A stretch of 44,876 nucleotides of DNA from Nocardia vinacea NBRC 16497 (lineage in GTDB: Bacteria; Actinomycetota; Actinomycetes; Mycobacteriales; Mycobacteriaceae): positions 1-44,876 of the forward strand of contig NZ_BAGN01000402.1 of assembly GCF_000308835.1 (NCBI RefSeq). Direction: 5' to 3'. Made by a program: the position numbers and the translations under genes. Below the pieces are notes generated by a model, which had not been told where the DNA came from, searched no databases, and worked only from the letters and a program-made list of their open reading frames with translations. Each line of letters opens with the position of its first letter. The stretch's first letter is position 1. Of this stretch, positions 15,383 to 24,538 are shown piece after piece.

Positions 15383-17162
15383 CAACGGTGACACTCGGCA
15401 GGGCGATTCGTGGCTGCGCAGAGTCGGGGCCTTACTCAGGTTGATCGCACCACACCGGAATTCCTTGTTGGGAGCAACGGCACTTCTTCTCGTAGGAACC
15501 GGACTTTCGCTGGTGCAGCCGCTGTTGGCCGGACGGGTCATCCGGGATGCGGTTTCGGGTGAGACAATCGTGTGGTCCCTTGCGGCGCTGGTCGGGGCCT
15601 ATCTCTTGTATGCCGTAACCGATACCGGCGGACTCTATATTCTCGAGCGATCCAGCGAGTCCGTGCTTTTGTCTGTGCGCAACCGCTTGGCCGGGCATCT
15701 ACTGAGGTTGAGAATTCCCACACTCGAGTCGCTCAGGGTTGGAGACCTGATTTCACGCGTGACGCTCGATTCAACGGTGATTCGGAACGCCGTCGGGACC
15801 AGCCTTATTCAAATATTGACCGGGGCGATCACACTCATTGGGACCGTCGCGGTGATGATCTATCTCGATTGGCTGTTGTTCTCGATCGTTTTCGTTACCG
15901 TTGGTGCTGCCGCGGGTGCGATGTTGCTGGTCATGACGAGAATCGAGGTAGCCTCAACTCGATTGCAAGAGAGTGTCGGTGCGCTTGCCGCGGACATCGA
16001 ACGCGCGCTCACCGGAGTGCGTACGGTCAAAGTGAACAATGCCGAGGACCGCGAGCACGAGCACTTGGCCGAGTTGGCCGGAGCAGCATTCTCCGCCGGC
16101 GTGCGCGCCGCCAGATTGAAGGCATTGGGAAATCCGGCAATGCACCTGGCGGTGACCGGTTCGTTCGTTGTATCCCTGCTGGTCGGCGGCGTCCGGGTGG
16201 CGAATCACCAGATGGAGTTGAGCAGTCTTGTGACGATGATGCTCCTCGCGATGAATTTGCTGATTCCGGTCGGCGATCTCTTCAATGGCTCCGTCGGGCT
16301 TCAGAAAGCCCTGGGTGCGCTCAGCCGGATAGAGTCGACACTCGAATTGCCTTCCGAGGACGTCGACGACATCCAGGAAAGCGACACTGAACCAGGTCGT
16401 AGATCGCCGATCGCAACGATCGACAAGTCTGCGGAAAATGGGCACCTCGCGCTCGAGCTCCGGGATGTGCATTTCTCATACGATCAGAGAACAATTCTCA
16501 AAGGTGTGAATTTTTCGGTTCCGCCACACGGACATGTAGCGTTGGTCGGGCATTCGGGTGCCGGAAAGTCCACGGTGTTCTCGTTGGTGAGCAGGTTCTA
16601 CAATCCGGACGACGGCGACATTCTGTTGGTAGGGCGGTCGTACGCCGATCGGCCGCGCCGGGCATGGCGCTCGGAAATCAGCTTGCTGGAACAGAACGCA
16701 CCGCTATTGTTCGGCAGTCTTCGAGACAATTTGACATACCGGGAGCCGGGTCTCGCTGAGGATGACCTGCAGCGCGCAATAGAGCTCGCTGGACTGGCAG
16801 ATCTTGTCGCACGACTGCCTCGTGGCCTCGACACCCCGGTGGGTGAGCAAGGCGTTCTACTTTCTGGCGGCGAGCGACAACGCGTGGCATTGGCACGGGC
16901 GTTGATTCGACGTCCAGTGCTGATGATGCTGGATGAGCCCACGGCGATGCTGGACGCTGAGACCGAGAAGGCGTTGAACGTGACCATCCAGGCAGTGCGA
17001 AAAGAGTGCGCGCTGTTGGTCATTGCTCATCGCCTGTCCACGATTCGCGAAGCCGATACCGTCATGTTCCTCAAGGACGGGCGGATCGTCGACAGTGGCC
17101 CACACGACGAGTTGGTTGCCCGGAACGCGGACTACCGACAGCTTGTCGGCGCGAAGGTGTGA
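15372..17162 (+). CDS. ABC transporter, fused permease and ATPase (lasso D-like)
   Basis: The 596-residue half-transporter has an N-terminal exporter membrane domain (about 1-310, five to six helices such as GATALLLVGTGLSLVQPLL) and a C-terminal ATPase with Walker A GHSGAGKST, signature LLSGGERQR, Walker B VLMMLDEP and the H-loop histidine in VIAHRLSTI. Such exporters act as homodimers. Directly behind the B2 gene and overlapping it, it fits the role of LasD, which exports and confers immunity to lasso peptides. ATG 15372 is preferred because it overlaps the end of B2; 15354 is possible. Codon use is less GC-rich than in the NRPS genes. Confidence 0.9.
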   Translation: MSADNGDTRQGDSWLRRVGALLRLIAPHRNSLLGATALLLVGTGLSLVQPLLAGRVIRDAVSGETIVWSLAALVGAYLLYAVTDTGGLYILERSSESVLLSVRNRLAGHLLRLRIPTLESLRVGDLISRVTLDSTVIRNAVGTSLIQILTGAITLIGTVAVMIYLDWLLFSIVFVTVGAAAGAMLLVMTRIEVASTRLQESVGALAADIERALTGVRTVKVNNAEDREHEHLAELAGAAFSAGVRAARLKALGNPAMHLAVTGSFVVSLLVGGVRVANHQMELSSLVTMMLLAMNLLIPVGDLFNGSVGLQKALGALSRIESTLELPSEDVDDIQESDTEPGRRSPIATIDKSAENGHLALELRDVHFSYDQRTILKGVNFSVPPHGHVALVGHSGAGKSTVFSLVSRFYNPDDGDILLVGRSYADRPRRAWRSEISLLEQNAPLLFGSLRDNLTYREPGLAEDDLQRAIELAGLADLVARLPRGLDTPVGEQGVLLSGGERQRVALARALIRRPVLMMLDEPTAMLDAETEKALNVTIQAVRKECALLVIAHRLSTIREADTVMFLKDGRIVDSGPHDELVARNADYRQLVGAKV

Positions 17163-17474
17163 ACCCGGCCCGACGCGTCCGGAGCGTTGGCCCCCCCGGT
17201 TTCTCGGATGCCGCGTCGCCGGGCGCCGTCGTGGCGTCGCACAACTACCCCTCGAGGGAACGAGCCCGGGTCCTCCTCGAGATCCTGCAATGGCACGCGG
17301 CCCAGCACGACAGCGGCACAACCACTTACAACTGGTAGTCGACTTCGACCACCAGCCGCCCCACCGGCCGAGAGCGCAGTGTCGTTCGTCATCGTGGACA
17401 TGTCGCTACCGCCAGCCGAGTATCGAGCGAAACTGATGGCTGATCACCGGCCGCATGACGTACGTGGCCTCAGT
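17163..17474. other. Gene-free stretch, degraded sequence
   Basis: About 310 bases between the ABC transporter and an IS256 fragment. A short frame continuing in +2 (to 17338, ending with HAAQHDSGTTTYNW) looks protein-like, but I do not recognise it. No promoter, terminator or repeat was identified. Confidence 0.4.
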
Positions 17475-17594
17475 GTGTTGACCGAGATCGGATCGGTGGA
17501 GATCGACGTGCCCCGGGACACGAACTCCTCGTTCGAGCCGCAGATCGTCAAAACGCGTCAGCGACGCCTGACTGGAATCGATGAGATGAATTAA
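17475..17594 (+). pseudogene. IS256-family transposase fragment
   Basis: Thirty-nine codons read IGSVEIDVPRDTNSSFEP, then QIVKTRQRRLTGIDEM before a stop. This is the conserved early region of IS256 (mutator) transposases, G-x-V-x-I-x-V-P-R-D-R-x-x-x-F-E-P-Q. The DDE catalytic domain is missing, so it is a remnant. Confidence 0.8.
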
Positions 17595-17622
17595 GCCCGC
17601 ACCTCACGCAACGAGTCTCCCA

Positions 17623-17925
17623 CTAACCCGCAACAGCATGAAACTGCTCGCGATGCTCGATCCAAGGCCGTTGGCGCTCTTCCTCACTCATCGCCAACAA
17701 CTCCCGCAACTTCACCGCGATCGGCTGCGTCGGGCACCGCGCGCACGTCAGCCGCGGCTGGGCGCGTCCGCAGCGGTCAGGGTGCGATAGGTGCCCGGTC
17801 TCGCGGCCAGCGCGGAATGGTATGCGCACCAACAGGTCTCGGGGGGCCGCTACCCCACACAGAGTTCGAGGGGCGAGGTGACGTACGCACGGACGAGGCC
17901 ACCGGCCGTCTCGGAGAACTTGCAC
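17623..17925 (-). CDS. Small cysteine-containing hypothetical protein, possibly a remnant
   Basis: A 100-codon frame. The second half has HPDRCGRAQPRLTCARCPTQ, which could be a zinc-ribbon-like cluster, and ends in a charged helix (LRELLAMSEEERQRPWIEH). The first half looks less protein-like, so the true start may lie inside or the gene may be frameshifted. I do not recognise a family. It sits in a stretch of mobile-element debris. Confidence 0.3.
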   Translation of the reverse strand: MQVLRDGRWPRPCVRHLAPRTLCGVAAPRDLLVRIPFRAGRETGHLSHPDRCGRAQPRLTCARCPTQPIAVKLRELLAMSEEERQRPWIEHREQFHAVAG

Positions 17926-17958
17926 GGGTGCCGGTAGTTGACGTCTACGATGGTCAAT

Positions 17959-18063
17959 TCAACGATGAAGACGACCTATAGCGGGCACCGGTGAGATTCC
18001 CTCGGCCTCGGTGATGCGTCGACACGCTTCCTTGATCCGTTCGGCCCTTTCGTCGGTGTCCAT
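17959..18063 (-). CDS. Very short open frame, possibly a truncated gene
   Basis: The 34-codon frame MDTDERAERIKEACRRITEA... looks like the N-terminal helix of a larger protein, rich in charged residues with a regular heptad feel. It ends soon after. It is reminiscent of small proteins coded beside site-specific recombinases, but the match is too short to claim. Confidence 0.25.
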   Translation of the reverse strand: MDTDERAERIKEACRRITEAEGISPVPAIGRLHR

Positions 18064-18369
18064 GCGCACGATCGGCCGAGGGGTAATCCCGTCCTCGGCC
18101 CCAGAAGCCGAAGTTTCCGCGACATCATGAAATGGATCGCATCACAACAAAACCGGACGATATTGGTCAGCAGAAACGCCCACCGGCAGAAGGCTTTCGC
18201 GCTTCGTCCGTCGTTCATTGTCCGGAGCGGCAGATCGGTAGCAGGGCTACATTGAGCCGGGTGGCCGCTCGAAACTCCGTCCACCTCGAGCTCGAGGAAT
18301 CGACTGTATGCCTCAACGCTGGGCTTTGGTCGGGAGTGCCCGCTCGACTTGGTTCGGCCTAGGATCCCG
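18064..18369. other. Gene-free stretch upstream of the AraC regulator
   Basis: About 300 bases with no frame I can support. It probably contains the promoter for the AraC-type gene, but no clear -35/-10 pair stands out. Confidence 0.4.
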
Positions 18370-19083
18370 ATGGTGGGACTGCTTTTCGAGACACGCACGT
18401 CGGATTCGCCGTGGGTCGAGTCCGTGTGGACATGCCGCAGCGAGCAGGTCTCGGTGATGACCTCGGTCGCGACCGAGACCTGGGGGCTGGTGTTCTGGGA
18501 GCAGGAGGGGCGTCCCCATGCGGGGATCACAGGTCCGGAGAGCCGCACCGGTACCGCACCCGTGCCCGAAGGCGCGGGCTTCGTCGGTATCCAGTTCGCG
18601 GTCGGGACGTCACTGCGTGTGATGGCGACGCCGTCGCTGGTCGACAGTGGGATCGTGCTGCCCGATGTGACCGGCCGCACCTTCTGGCTCGATGGTGCCC
18701 ACCGGGAGACACCGCGACCGGACGACGCCGAGGCGCTCGTCGACCGGCTCGTCCGCGAGGGAGTCGTGGTCCGCGACCCCATGGTCGCGGCGACACTACA
18801 GGGTTCGCCGCCAGCAGTGGCCGAGCGGACGCTCGAGCGCCGTTTCCGGACGGCGACGGGGCTTACGCAGGGTGCCGTCCGGCAGATCGGACGTGCCCGC
18901 ACCGCCGCACTACTGCTGATCTCGGGTGAGACTCCGGGCGACGTCGTCGACAAGCTCGGGTACTACGACGAGCCCCATCTCGCCCGCGCACTGCGCCGGT
19001 ACGTCGGGCGGACGGCCCGGCAGCTGCGCGCCCAGACCGGCGGCGCGATCGCGCTCGATCCCGCTCAGTGCACGACCTCGTAG
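18370..19083 (+). CDS. AraC-family transcriptional regulator
   Basis: The 237-residue protein has a C-terminal AraC/XylS double helix-turn-helix: SERTLERRFRTATGLTQG-like first half (written here as ERTLERRFRTATGL) and GDVVDKLGYYDEPHLARAL followed by GRTARQLR. The N-terminal 120 residues form a ligand domain resembling the DUF6597 type (WGLVFWEQEGRPHAGITGPE, GFVGIQFAVG). ATG 18370 follows AGGATCCCG; a TTG at 18349 is an alternative. It overlaps the convergent RibD/DHFR-like gene by 19 bases, an arrangement often seen when the two are linked by regulation. Confidence 0.88.
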   Translation: MVGLLFETRTSDSPWVESVWTCRSEQVSVMTSVATETWGLVFWEQEGRPHAGITGPESRTGTAPVPEGAGFVGIQFAVGTSLRVMATPSLVDSGIVLPDVTGRTFWLDGAHRETPRPDDAEALVDRLVREGVVVRDPMVAATLQGSPPAVAERTLERRFRTATGLTQGAVRQIGRARTAALLLISGETPGDVVDKLGYYDEPHLARALRRYVGRTARQLRAQTGGAIALDPAQCTTS

Positions 19084-19640
19084 ACGAGCTTGGCCACTCC
19101 GTTGGAGTAGGTCGCCGACTCCCGCAGCCGCAGCGTCTGCTCGTCGCGGTCCGACCGGCCGAACAGACTCTTACCCGCCCCCAGCAGAACCGGGAAGACG
19201 AGCAGGTTGTACCGGTCGATCAGGTCGGCGTCCGACAGGCGCCGGGCCAGCTCGGCACTGCCGTGAATGTAGATCGCGCCGACATCGGTCTGCTTCAGCT
19301 TCGCGACGTCGTCTTCCGATCGCAGGATCGTGATCGGGCCCCACCCGTCGATCAGAGCGTCATCGGTCAGGCTGGAAGAGACGACGAACTTGGGCAGGTC
19401 CTTGTATGCGGCGTGATCGTCCGAATCGCGCCAGATCGGAGCGAACGCCTCGTAACTGCGGCGGCCGAACATCAACGCCGTCGTATCGGCGAGTTCCTCC
19501 CCCTTCAGCGAGAACGCCTCGGGCACGAACTCGGTTTCCATCACCCAGCCGCCGCTGCGGTGGCCCTCGGCTTTGCCGCCCGGCGAGTCGACGACGCCGT
19601 CCAGCGACATGAAGCCCGTGTAGACGAGTTCGCGTGTCAT
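19065..19640 (-). CDS. RibD C-terminal / dihydrofolate-reductase-like family protein
   Basis: The 191-residue protein has the DHFR-like fold markers of the RibD_C family: LVYTGFMSLDGVVDSP at the start, TALMFGRRSYEAFAPIW, then KFVVSSSLTDD, AIYIHGSAELARRL and DRYNLLVFPVLLGAGKSLFG. These are NADPH-dependent reductases of mostly unknown substrate. ATG 19640 follows GGAGGAACTG; an extension to 19655 is less likely. It is convergent with the AraC gene. Confidence 0.92.
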   Translation of the reverse strand: MTRELVYTGFMSLDGVVDSPGGKAEGHRSGGWVMETEFVPEAFSLKGEELADTTALMFGRRSYEAFAPIWRDSDDHAAYKDLPKFVVSSSLTDDALIDGWGPITILRSEDDVAKLKQTDVGAIYIHGSAELARRLSDADLIDRYNLLVFPVLLGAGKSLFGRSDRDEQTLRLRESATYSNGVAKLVYEVVH

Positions 19641-19876
19641 CAGTTCCTCCCACATTTGAGCATCGGATTTTGCCTGCGGTCAGCCTATGAACAGCCGCGC
19701 CCGCTGTCTTGGACGAAACCGACACCACCAGCCGCACCCGGCATGCACGGCGCCGGTGGTGTCAGTCTCGATCCAGCCGTCAGCGAGTAGTCGGCTTCCA
19801 CCACCAGCTGCCCACGAACAATCCCCGGGTCACTCCCGTTCCCACTTCGATGCGCCCCGCCGAGGGCACCAACCTG
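19641..19876. other. Gene-free stretch
   Basis: Between the RibD-like gene start and a kinase fragment. It must contain the promoter of the RibD-like gene (minus strand). Low-quality frames only. Confidence 0.35.
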
Positions 19877-20062
19877 CGACTCGTCCGCTGCCGGACTCGA
19901 CAGCTTGCCGGTGACCACTTCTGGAGCAGTGAAAGCCGGTGTACCCGTCACGATGCCGGTACGGGAAAGACGAGGCGGGAGAAGCCCAGATTGGACAAGG
20001 ACGCCGAATCGTCGGAGCTCACCTCGGTAGATCACCAGACCCGTGCCCAGCACGATTGACAA
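19877..20062 (-). pseudogene. Ser/Thr protein kinase fragment (activation loop to P+1 region)
   Basis: The minus-strand frame contains GIVTGTPAFTAPEVVTGK, then LSSPAAD, which is the G-T-P-x-[YF]-M-A-P-E-V signature of bacterial PknB-type kinases and the start of the next helix (S-P-A-S-D-V-F-x-L-G-A). The catalytic loop H-R-D, the DFG and the ATP-binding part are not in frame, so the gene is decayed. Confidence 0.6.
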
Positions 20063-20072
20063 TATCGGGCTG

Positions 20073-21038
20073 TCAGGGGTTCGAAACCGGTTGGGAAGGT
20101 CGATGGTTGAGCGACTCGGACTCCGGGGTTGCCGAGAGGTGCGACCACTCAGTGCGTATCGCGTCGACGATCGCAGCGATGACGGGGTTGTCCCCGGCCG
20201 CTTTGATGTTCCACGCGATCCCTGACGAGAACTCGAGTTCTCCGCCCGCCAGTGGAATCACGCTGAAGGCGGGGTCTGCAAACACGCTCGCTGCCCCACC
20301 GGTTGCGGGATCGTAGGTAAGTGCGAGTCCGCGGCTATGACGAATGTAGCTCGCGAGCATGGCTGGATCATTCTCGTCCATCCGGTGGAAGTTGCGAATA
20401 CCGGCTTCGGCAAGCTGCTGATGAAGCCTGTTCAGCGCCAACGGCTGAGGGGTGGCCGGCCGGAGGACGATCGTGCGATTCGCCAGATCCGCCAAGGTGA
20501 GTTCATCGCGCTGCGCAAGCGGGTCATCTGCGCGCATCGCCACCATGAGCTCGTAACGGCTGATCACGATGCTGTCCAGCGCTGGGCTGTTCAGTGGCAA
20601 GTGAACCAATGCTGCCGAAAGCTCGCCCCGCTCGAGGAGCGGAAGAAGATCAACGGATCGCGCAGAGCGGTACAGTACCGACGCATCGGGTACCGCAGCT
20701 TCGGTGACCTCGATGAACCGGTCGGCCAACACAGGCGGCGACAGATGTGTTCCGCCGATTCGCACAGTCGGAGGAACGTCTTTGAAGGTGTCTGCGATCG
20801 TGTTCAGTTCGTCGACGTCCCTCAGAATTTTTCGGACCCGCACCACAAGGGCTTCACCGAACGCGGTCAACTGGACCTCGTGATGCCGCCGGACAAACAG
20901 TGCGCCGCCAAGTTTGTGTTCGAGGTCCTTCACCATGCGACTGACCGGCGACGGTGTCAGGTGAAGTCGTTCGGCGGCCCTGGCGAAGTGCAACTCCTCG
21001 GCGACTGTGACGAAGCACCGCAATTGGGGTAAATCCAC
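20073..21038 (-). CDS. LysR-family transcriptional regulator
   Basis: The 321-residue product starts with a winged helix-turn-helix (LPQLRCFVTVAEELHFARAA, ERLHLTPSPVSRMVKDLE, LFVRRHHEVQLTAFGEAL) followed by a LysR substrate-binding domain. I chose GTG at 21038 because family members usually start at this point; the frame extends to a TTG at 21080. It is divergent from the CoA-transferase operon with about 120 bases between them, the usual arrangement for a regulator and its target operon. The inducer is probably an acyl-CoA or free acid handled by that operon; inferred. Confidence 0.92.
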   Translation of the reverse strand: MDLPQLRCFVTVAEELHFARAAERLHLTPSPVSRMVKDLEHKLGGALFVRRHHEVQLTAFGEALVVRVRKILRDVDELNTIADTFKDVPPTVRIGGTHLSPPVLADRFIEVTEAAVPDASVLYRSARSVDLLPLLERGELSAALVHLPLNSPALDSIVISRYELMVAMRADDPLAQRDELTLADLANRTIVLRPATPQPLALNRLHQQLAEAGIRNFHRMDENDPAMLASYIRHSRGLALTYDPATGGAASVFADPAFSVIPLAGGELEFSSGIAWNIKAAGDNPVIAAIVDAIRTEWSHLSATPESESLNHRPSQPVSNP

Positions 21039-21107
21039 GATCAAAGCATGGAGTCCGTCATTGTGGTCGTCAATGGGCAAGAACCACGATGCGTTCTGGC
21101 GAACCTG

Positions 21108-21127
21108 ATCGTGTTCTAAACAGCGAT
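21108..21127. promoter_or_regulatory. Possible LysR-type binding site
   Basis: ATCG-N12-CGAT is an imperfect inverted repeat in the divergent gap between the LysR gene and the CoA-transferase gene. Only the outer four bases per arm pair well, so this is weak. Confidence 0.2.
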
Positions 21128-21161
21128 GTTCAAGGCCGAATTCGGCTGCGACAGTTCACTC

Positions 21162-23615
21162 ATGACTTCCACGCAGCAATCCGCAGGGATCGACCCCCTG
21201 CCTTTGTCCGAGGTCAGAGTCATCGAGCTCACAGACGGCTCCGGAGAGACCGCGGCACGGCTTCTCGCAGACATGGGTGCGGACGTTGTCAGAGTCGAGC
21301 CCTCTACCGGCGCGCTCTCTCGTACCAAGCAGCCCATGTTCGGCGCGATGAGCATCTACTTCGAAACGCACAATCTCAACAAACGCGGAGTAGCGCTTGA
21401 TCTGACCCACCCATCGGGGCAGAACCACTTTCAACGACTCGTGCAAAGTGCCCACATTCTCATCGAGGGTCTGGGCACCGCCAGACTCGAGGAACTGGGG
21501 GTTCACCTGGGGTCTCTACGACGTCGCTTTCCAGGTCTTGTCGTCGTCTCGATCAGTGACTTCGGGCGCAGTGGACCGTACCGGACCTGGGTCGGTACGG
21601 ATGCCGTCCACTACGCCCTGAGCAGCCTGCTGTCGCGGTCTGGGCTTCCCGGCCGTAAACCGCTGTTGCCTCCGGGGGCGATGGCAACGGAGTCTGCCGC
21701 ACTGACAGCCGCATGGGCCGCAGTCCTTGCGTACTACAACCGTCTGCACTCCGGCGTGGGAGACGACGTCGATGTATCAGTTCTCGAAAGTACCGTTCAA
21801 GTTATCGACCCGGGCTTCGGAATGACCGGTTCGGCTGCGGGTGGAATATCGCCCTCGGACGAACCGCGCGGCCGGCCGGATGTCGGACACCGCTATCCCA
21901 TCTTTGCGTGCGCCGACGGGTATGTCCGGTTGTGCATTCTGAGTCCGCGTCAATGGCGTGGTGTATTCGAATGGCTGGGTAGACCGGCGGCACTGTCCAA
22001 TCCCGCGCTGGAACGTCTAGATGAGCGTTATTCCATTGCAGCGCAGCTTTATTCGATCATATCCGACTTCATCTCTTCGAAGACTCGCGACACCGTAGTC
22101 GCCGAAGGCCAGCAATTCGGCGTGCCCTGCACAGCACTTCTCGACGTCGGCGAGGTGTTCGAAGCAGAGCACTACCGAGCCCGGGAAACCTTCGTTGATA
22201 TCAAAACCGCAGAGGGTGTCCTGCGTATTCCTAATGGCCTGATCGAGTTCGACGGTCGGCGGATGGGGGTTCGTACCCCCGCACCCGGTCACGGCGAGCA
22301 CAACACCGAGATCCTCACCGCCTTGGCCGAACTGGAGCCCGATGAGTTCCCATCTCAGATGCCGAAGACGCGGCGACGTCCGCTCGAGGGCATCCGTGTA
22401 CTCGACCTCGGTGTCATCGTTGCCGGAGGTGAGGCCGGCCGACTGCTCGCTGACATGGGTGCAGAGGTCATCAAGATCGAAAGCTCGCTGTTTCCTGATG
22501 GCAGTAGGCAATCCACGACAGGCGATCTCGTCAGTCCCGTGGTGGCCCGCGGCCACCGCAACAAGCAGAGCATCGGAATCAACCTTCGCTCGGCCGCGGG
22601 TCGGCTATTGATGAAGCAGTTGGTCGCGACATCCGACGTCATTCTGTCGAACTTCAAGCCTGGCACTATGGACAAGCTCGGCCTGTCATATGCCGAGCTC
22701 GCAAAGGTCAATCCGCGGATCGTGGTTGCCCAGTCCAGCGCCTTCGGACGGGAGGGTCCGTGGAGTGGCCGGCTCGGATACGGCCCCCTCGTGCGAGCCG
22801 CAACGGGATTGAGCGCCTTGTGGCGCTACGACGATGGGGTGGACGGCTTCTCGGACACGGCGACTACATACCCCGACCACGCGTCCGCTCGCGTCGCAGC
22901 ACTCGGAGTTGTGTCGTTACTGATCCGACGTCGACGGACCGGACGCGGTGGAAAAGTCGACATCGCGCAGGCAGAGGTGATCCTGTCGCAGAACGCCGAC
23001 CTCTTGGCGTTGGAATTCCTCTTGCCCGGTAGCGCAGTTCGCTATCGGGACGGGCGGACCGCCGATGCTCCGCGCGGTGTATATGCCGCATCCGGTGACG
23101 ACGAGTGGCTCGTCATCGACATCCGCGATTCCACCGACTGGAGAAGATTGGTCGAGAGTCTCGGCCATCCTGCACTCGCCCAAGATCCCCGATTCGACAG
23201 GGCCGAACGCAGAGTAGCCAACCGCACTGTCATCGACGGGCTCGTCACCCGATGGACGAAATCCCGGACGTCACGCGAGGCCACTGAGGCACTGCAGCGC
23301 GCTGGTGTCCCGGCAGGCATGATGCTGCGGGTTGCTGATCTTCTCGACGACGAACACCTGCTCGACAGAGGCGCGTTCACTGTGGCGTCACACCCTCTGG
23401 TCGACCACCTCCTGCCAAGTGAGAACACCCCCGGCCATTTCACGAATATCCCCGATGTAGAGCTACGTCCGGCTCCACTACTCGGCCAACAGACACGCGC
23501 GATCGCCGAACGGTTGCTCGATCTGACACCCAACCAGGTCGACGAACTCCTCGCCGCCGGGGTCCTCGAAGAGAACGCGCCACCGTCGGCGAACCGTGAT
23601 GCGCACATCGCCTGA
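21162..23615 (+). CDS. Tandem-domain CaiB/BaiF (family III) CoA-transferase
   Basis: The 817-residue protein is two CaiB/BaiF domains in a row. The first opens with VRVIELTDGSGETAARLLAD, then MGADVVRVEP; the second, near residue 410, with IRVLDLGVIVAGGEAGRLLAD-type sequence and MGAEVIKIES. Family III CoA-transferases use an aspartate on the enzyme. In the second domain the expected position reads YPDHASARVAAL; in the first, no aspartate is present there (AMATESAAL). ATG 21162 matches the start of homology after a short tail; 21126 is possible. It is the first gene of a LysR-divergent operon and probably makes the CoA thioester of the substrate. Confidence 0.9.
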   Translation: MTSTQQSAGIDPLPLSEVRVIELTDGSGETAARLLADMGADVVRVEPSTGALSRTKQPMFGAMSIYFETHNLNKRGVALDLTHPSGQNHFQRLVQSAHILIEGLGTARLEELGVHLGSLRRRFPGLVVVSISDFGRSGPYRTWVGTDAVHYALSSLLSRSGLPGRKPLLPPGAMATESAALTAAWAAVLAYYNRLHSGVGDDVDVSVLESTVQVIDPGFGMTGSAAGGISPSDEPRGRPDVGHRYPIFACADGYVRLCILSPRQWRGVFEWLGRPAALSNPALERLDERYSIAAQLYSIISDFISSKTRDTVVAEGQQFGVPCTALLDVGEVFEAEHYRARETFVDIKTAEGVLRIPNGLIEFDGRRMGVRTPAPGHGEHNTEILTALAELEPDEFPSQMPKTRRRPLEGIRVLDLGVIVAGGEAGRLLADMGAEVIKIESSLFPDGSRQSTTGDLVSPVVARGHRNKQSIGINLRSAAGRLLMKQLVATSDVILSNFKPGTMDKLGLSYAELAKVNPRIVVAQSSAFGREGPWSGRLGYGPLVRAATGLSALWRYDDGVDGFSDTATTYPDHASARVAALGVVSLLIRRRRTGRGGKVDIAQAEVILSQNADLLALEFLLPGSAVRYRDGRTADAPRGVYAASGDDEWLVIDIRDSTDWRRLVESLGHPALAQDPRFDRAERRVANRTVIDGLVTRWTKSRTSREATEALQRAGVPAGMMLRVADLLDDEHLLDRGAFTVASHPLVDHLLPSENTPGHFTNIPDVELRPAPLLGQQTRAIAERLLDLTPNQVDELLAAGVLEENAPPSANRDAHIA

Positions 23616-23648
23616 AACCCGAACTCACACAACAGGAAGTGACAACAC

Positions 23649-24470
23649 ATGACAACACCGAGCACTGAGCACACTCCGAATGCGGGAAGCCTGCCTTCGC
23701 CACTACTCGAGGAACGTCGCGGACACGTACTCATACTGACCATCAATCGGCCAGAGGCACGCAACGCCATCAACAAGAGCGTCGCGGACCAGCTGGGCCG
23801 GGCACTGGCCGACGCAGACAGCGATCACGACATCCGCGCGATCATCGTGACCGGGGCAGGAAACAAGGCATTCTGCGCCGGTGCCGACCTCAAAGCCCTT
23901 GCCCGCGGCGAGGAAATCGGTTCCGATGGCCCGTGGGGATTCGCCGGGTACGTTCGTCACGCTGTCTCGGTGCCGACGATTGCTGCGGTCAACGGTTTCG
24001 CGTTGGGCGGTGGCACCGAAATAGCTTTGGCCAGTGATCTTCTGGTCGCCTCCGATACAGCGACGTTCGGCCTGCCCGAGGTGACCCGCGGGGTGATCGC
24101 CGGCGCGGGTGGCGCCTTCCGTCTCGCCGCGCAGATCCCACCAAAAGTAGCCCTCGAACTGGCACTGACAGGTGAGCACATCACAGCAGCGCGGGCACTG
24201 GAGCTAGGTCTGGCCAACCGAGTGGTGCCGGCCGACAAACTACTCGAAACCGCGCTGGAGATCGCCGAACGCATCAGCGCGAACGCTCCACTCGCAGTCC
24301 GAGCAACCAAGCGGATAGCCAGAGCGATCAGCGACGGCTCCTATGAAACAGAAGCTCACTCATGGACACGGACAAAGCATGAAGCACGCGGAGTGATGAG
24401 TAGCGAAGACTCCGCCGAGGGAGTCCGCGCCTTTGCCGAAAAGCGGTCACCCATCTGGGCGGGAAAATGA
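23649..24470 (+). CDS. Enoyl-CoA hydratase/isomerase (crotonase) family protein
   Basis: The 273-residue protein shows the full crotonase pattern: ILTINRPEARNAINKSV, AFCAGADLKALARGEE (oxyanion hole), NGFALGGGTEIALASDLLVA and FGLPEVTRGVIAGAGGAFRL. Both glutamates used by hydratases (GGTEIA and LPEV) are conserved, so hydratase activity is plausible. It follows the CoA-transferase by 33 bases in the same operon and would act on the unsaturated CoA ester made in that pathway. Confidence 0.93.
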   Translation: MTTPSTEHTPNAGSLPSPLLEERRGHVLILTINRPEARNAINKSVADQLGRALADADSDHDIRAIIVTGAGNKAFCAGADLKALARGEEIGSDGPWGFAGYVRHAVSVPTIAAVNGFALGGGTEIALASDLLVASDTATFGLPEVTRGVIAGAGGAFRLAAQIPPKVALELALTGEHITAARALELGLANRVVPADKLLETALEIAERISANAPLAVRATKRIARAISDGSYETEAHSWTRTKHEARGVMSSEDSAEGVRAFAEKRSPIWAGK

Positions 24471-24538
24471 ATCATCGCCCACCTGAGAAAGATGGACCGG
24501 CAATGTGTAACAGATCGAATCTCGAGAAGGACTGAAGA

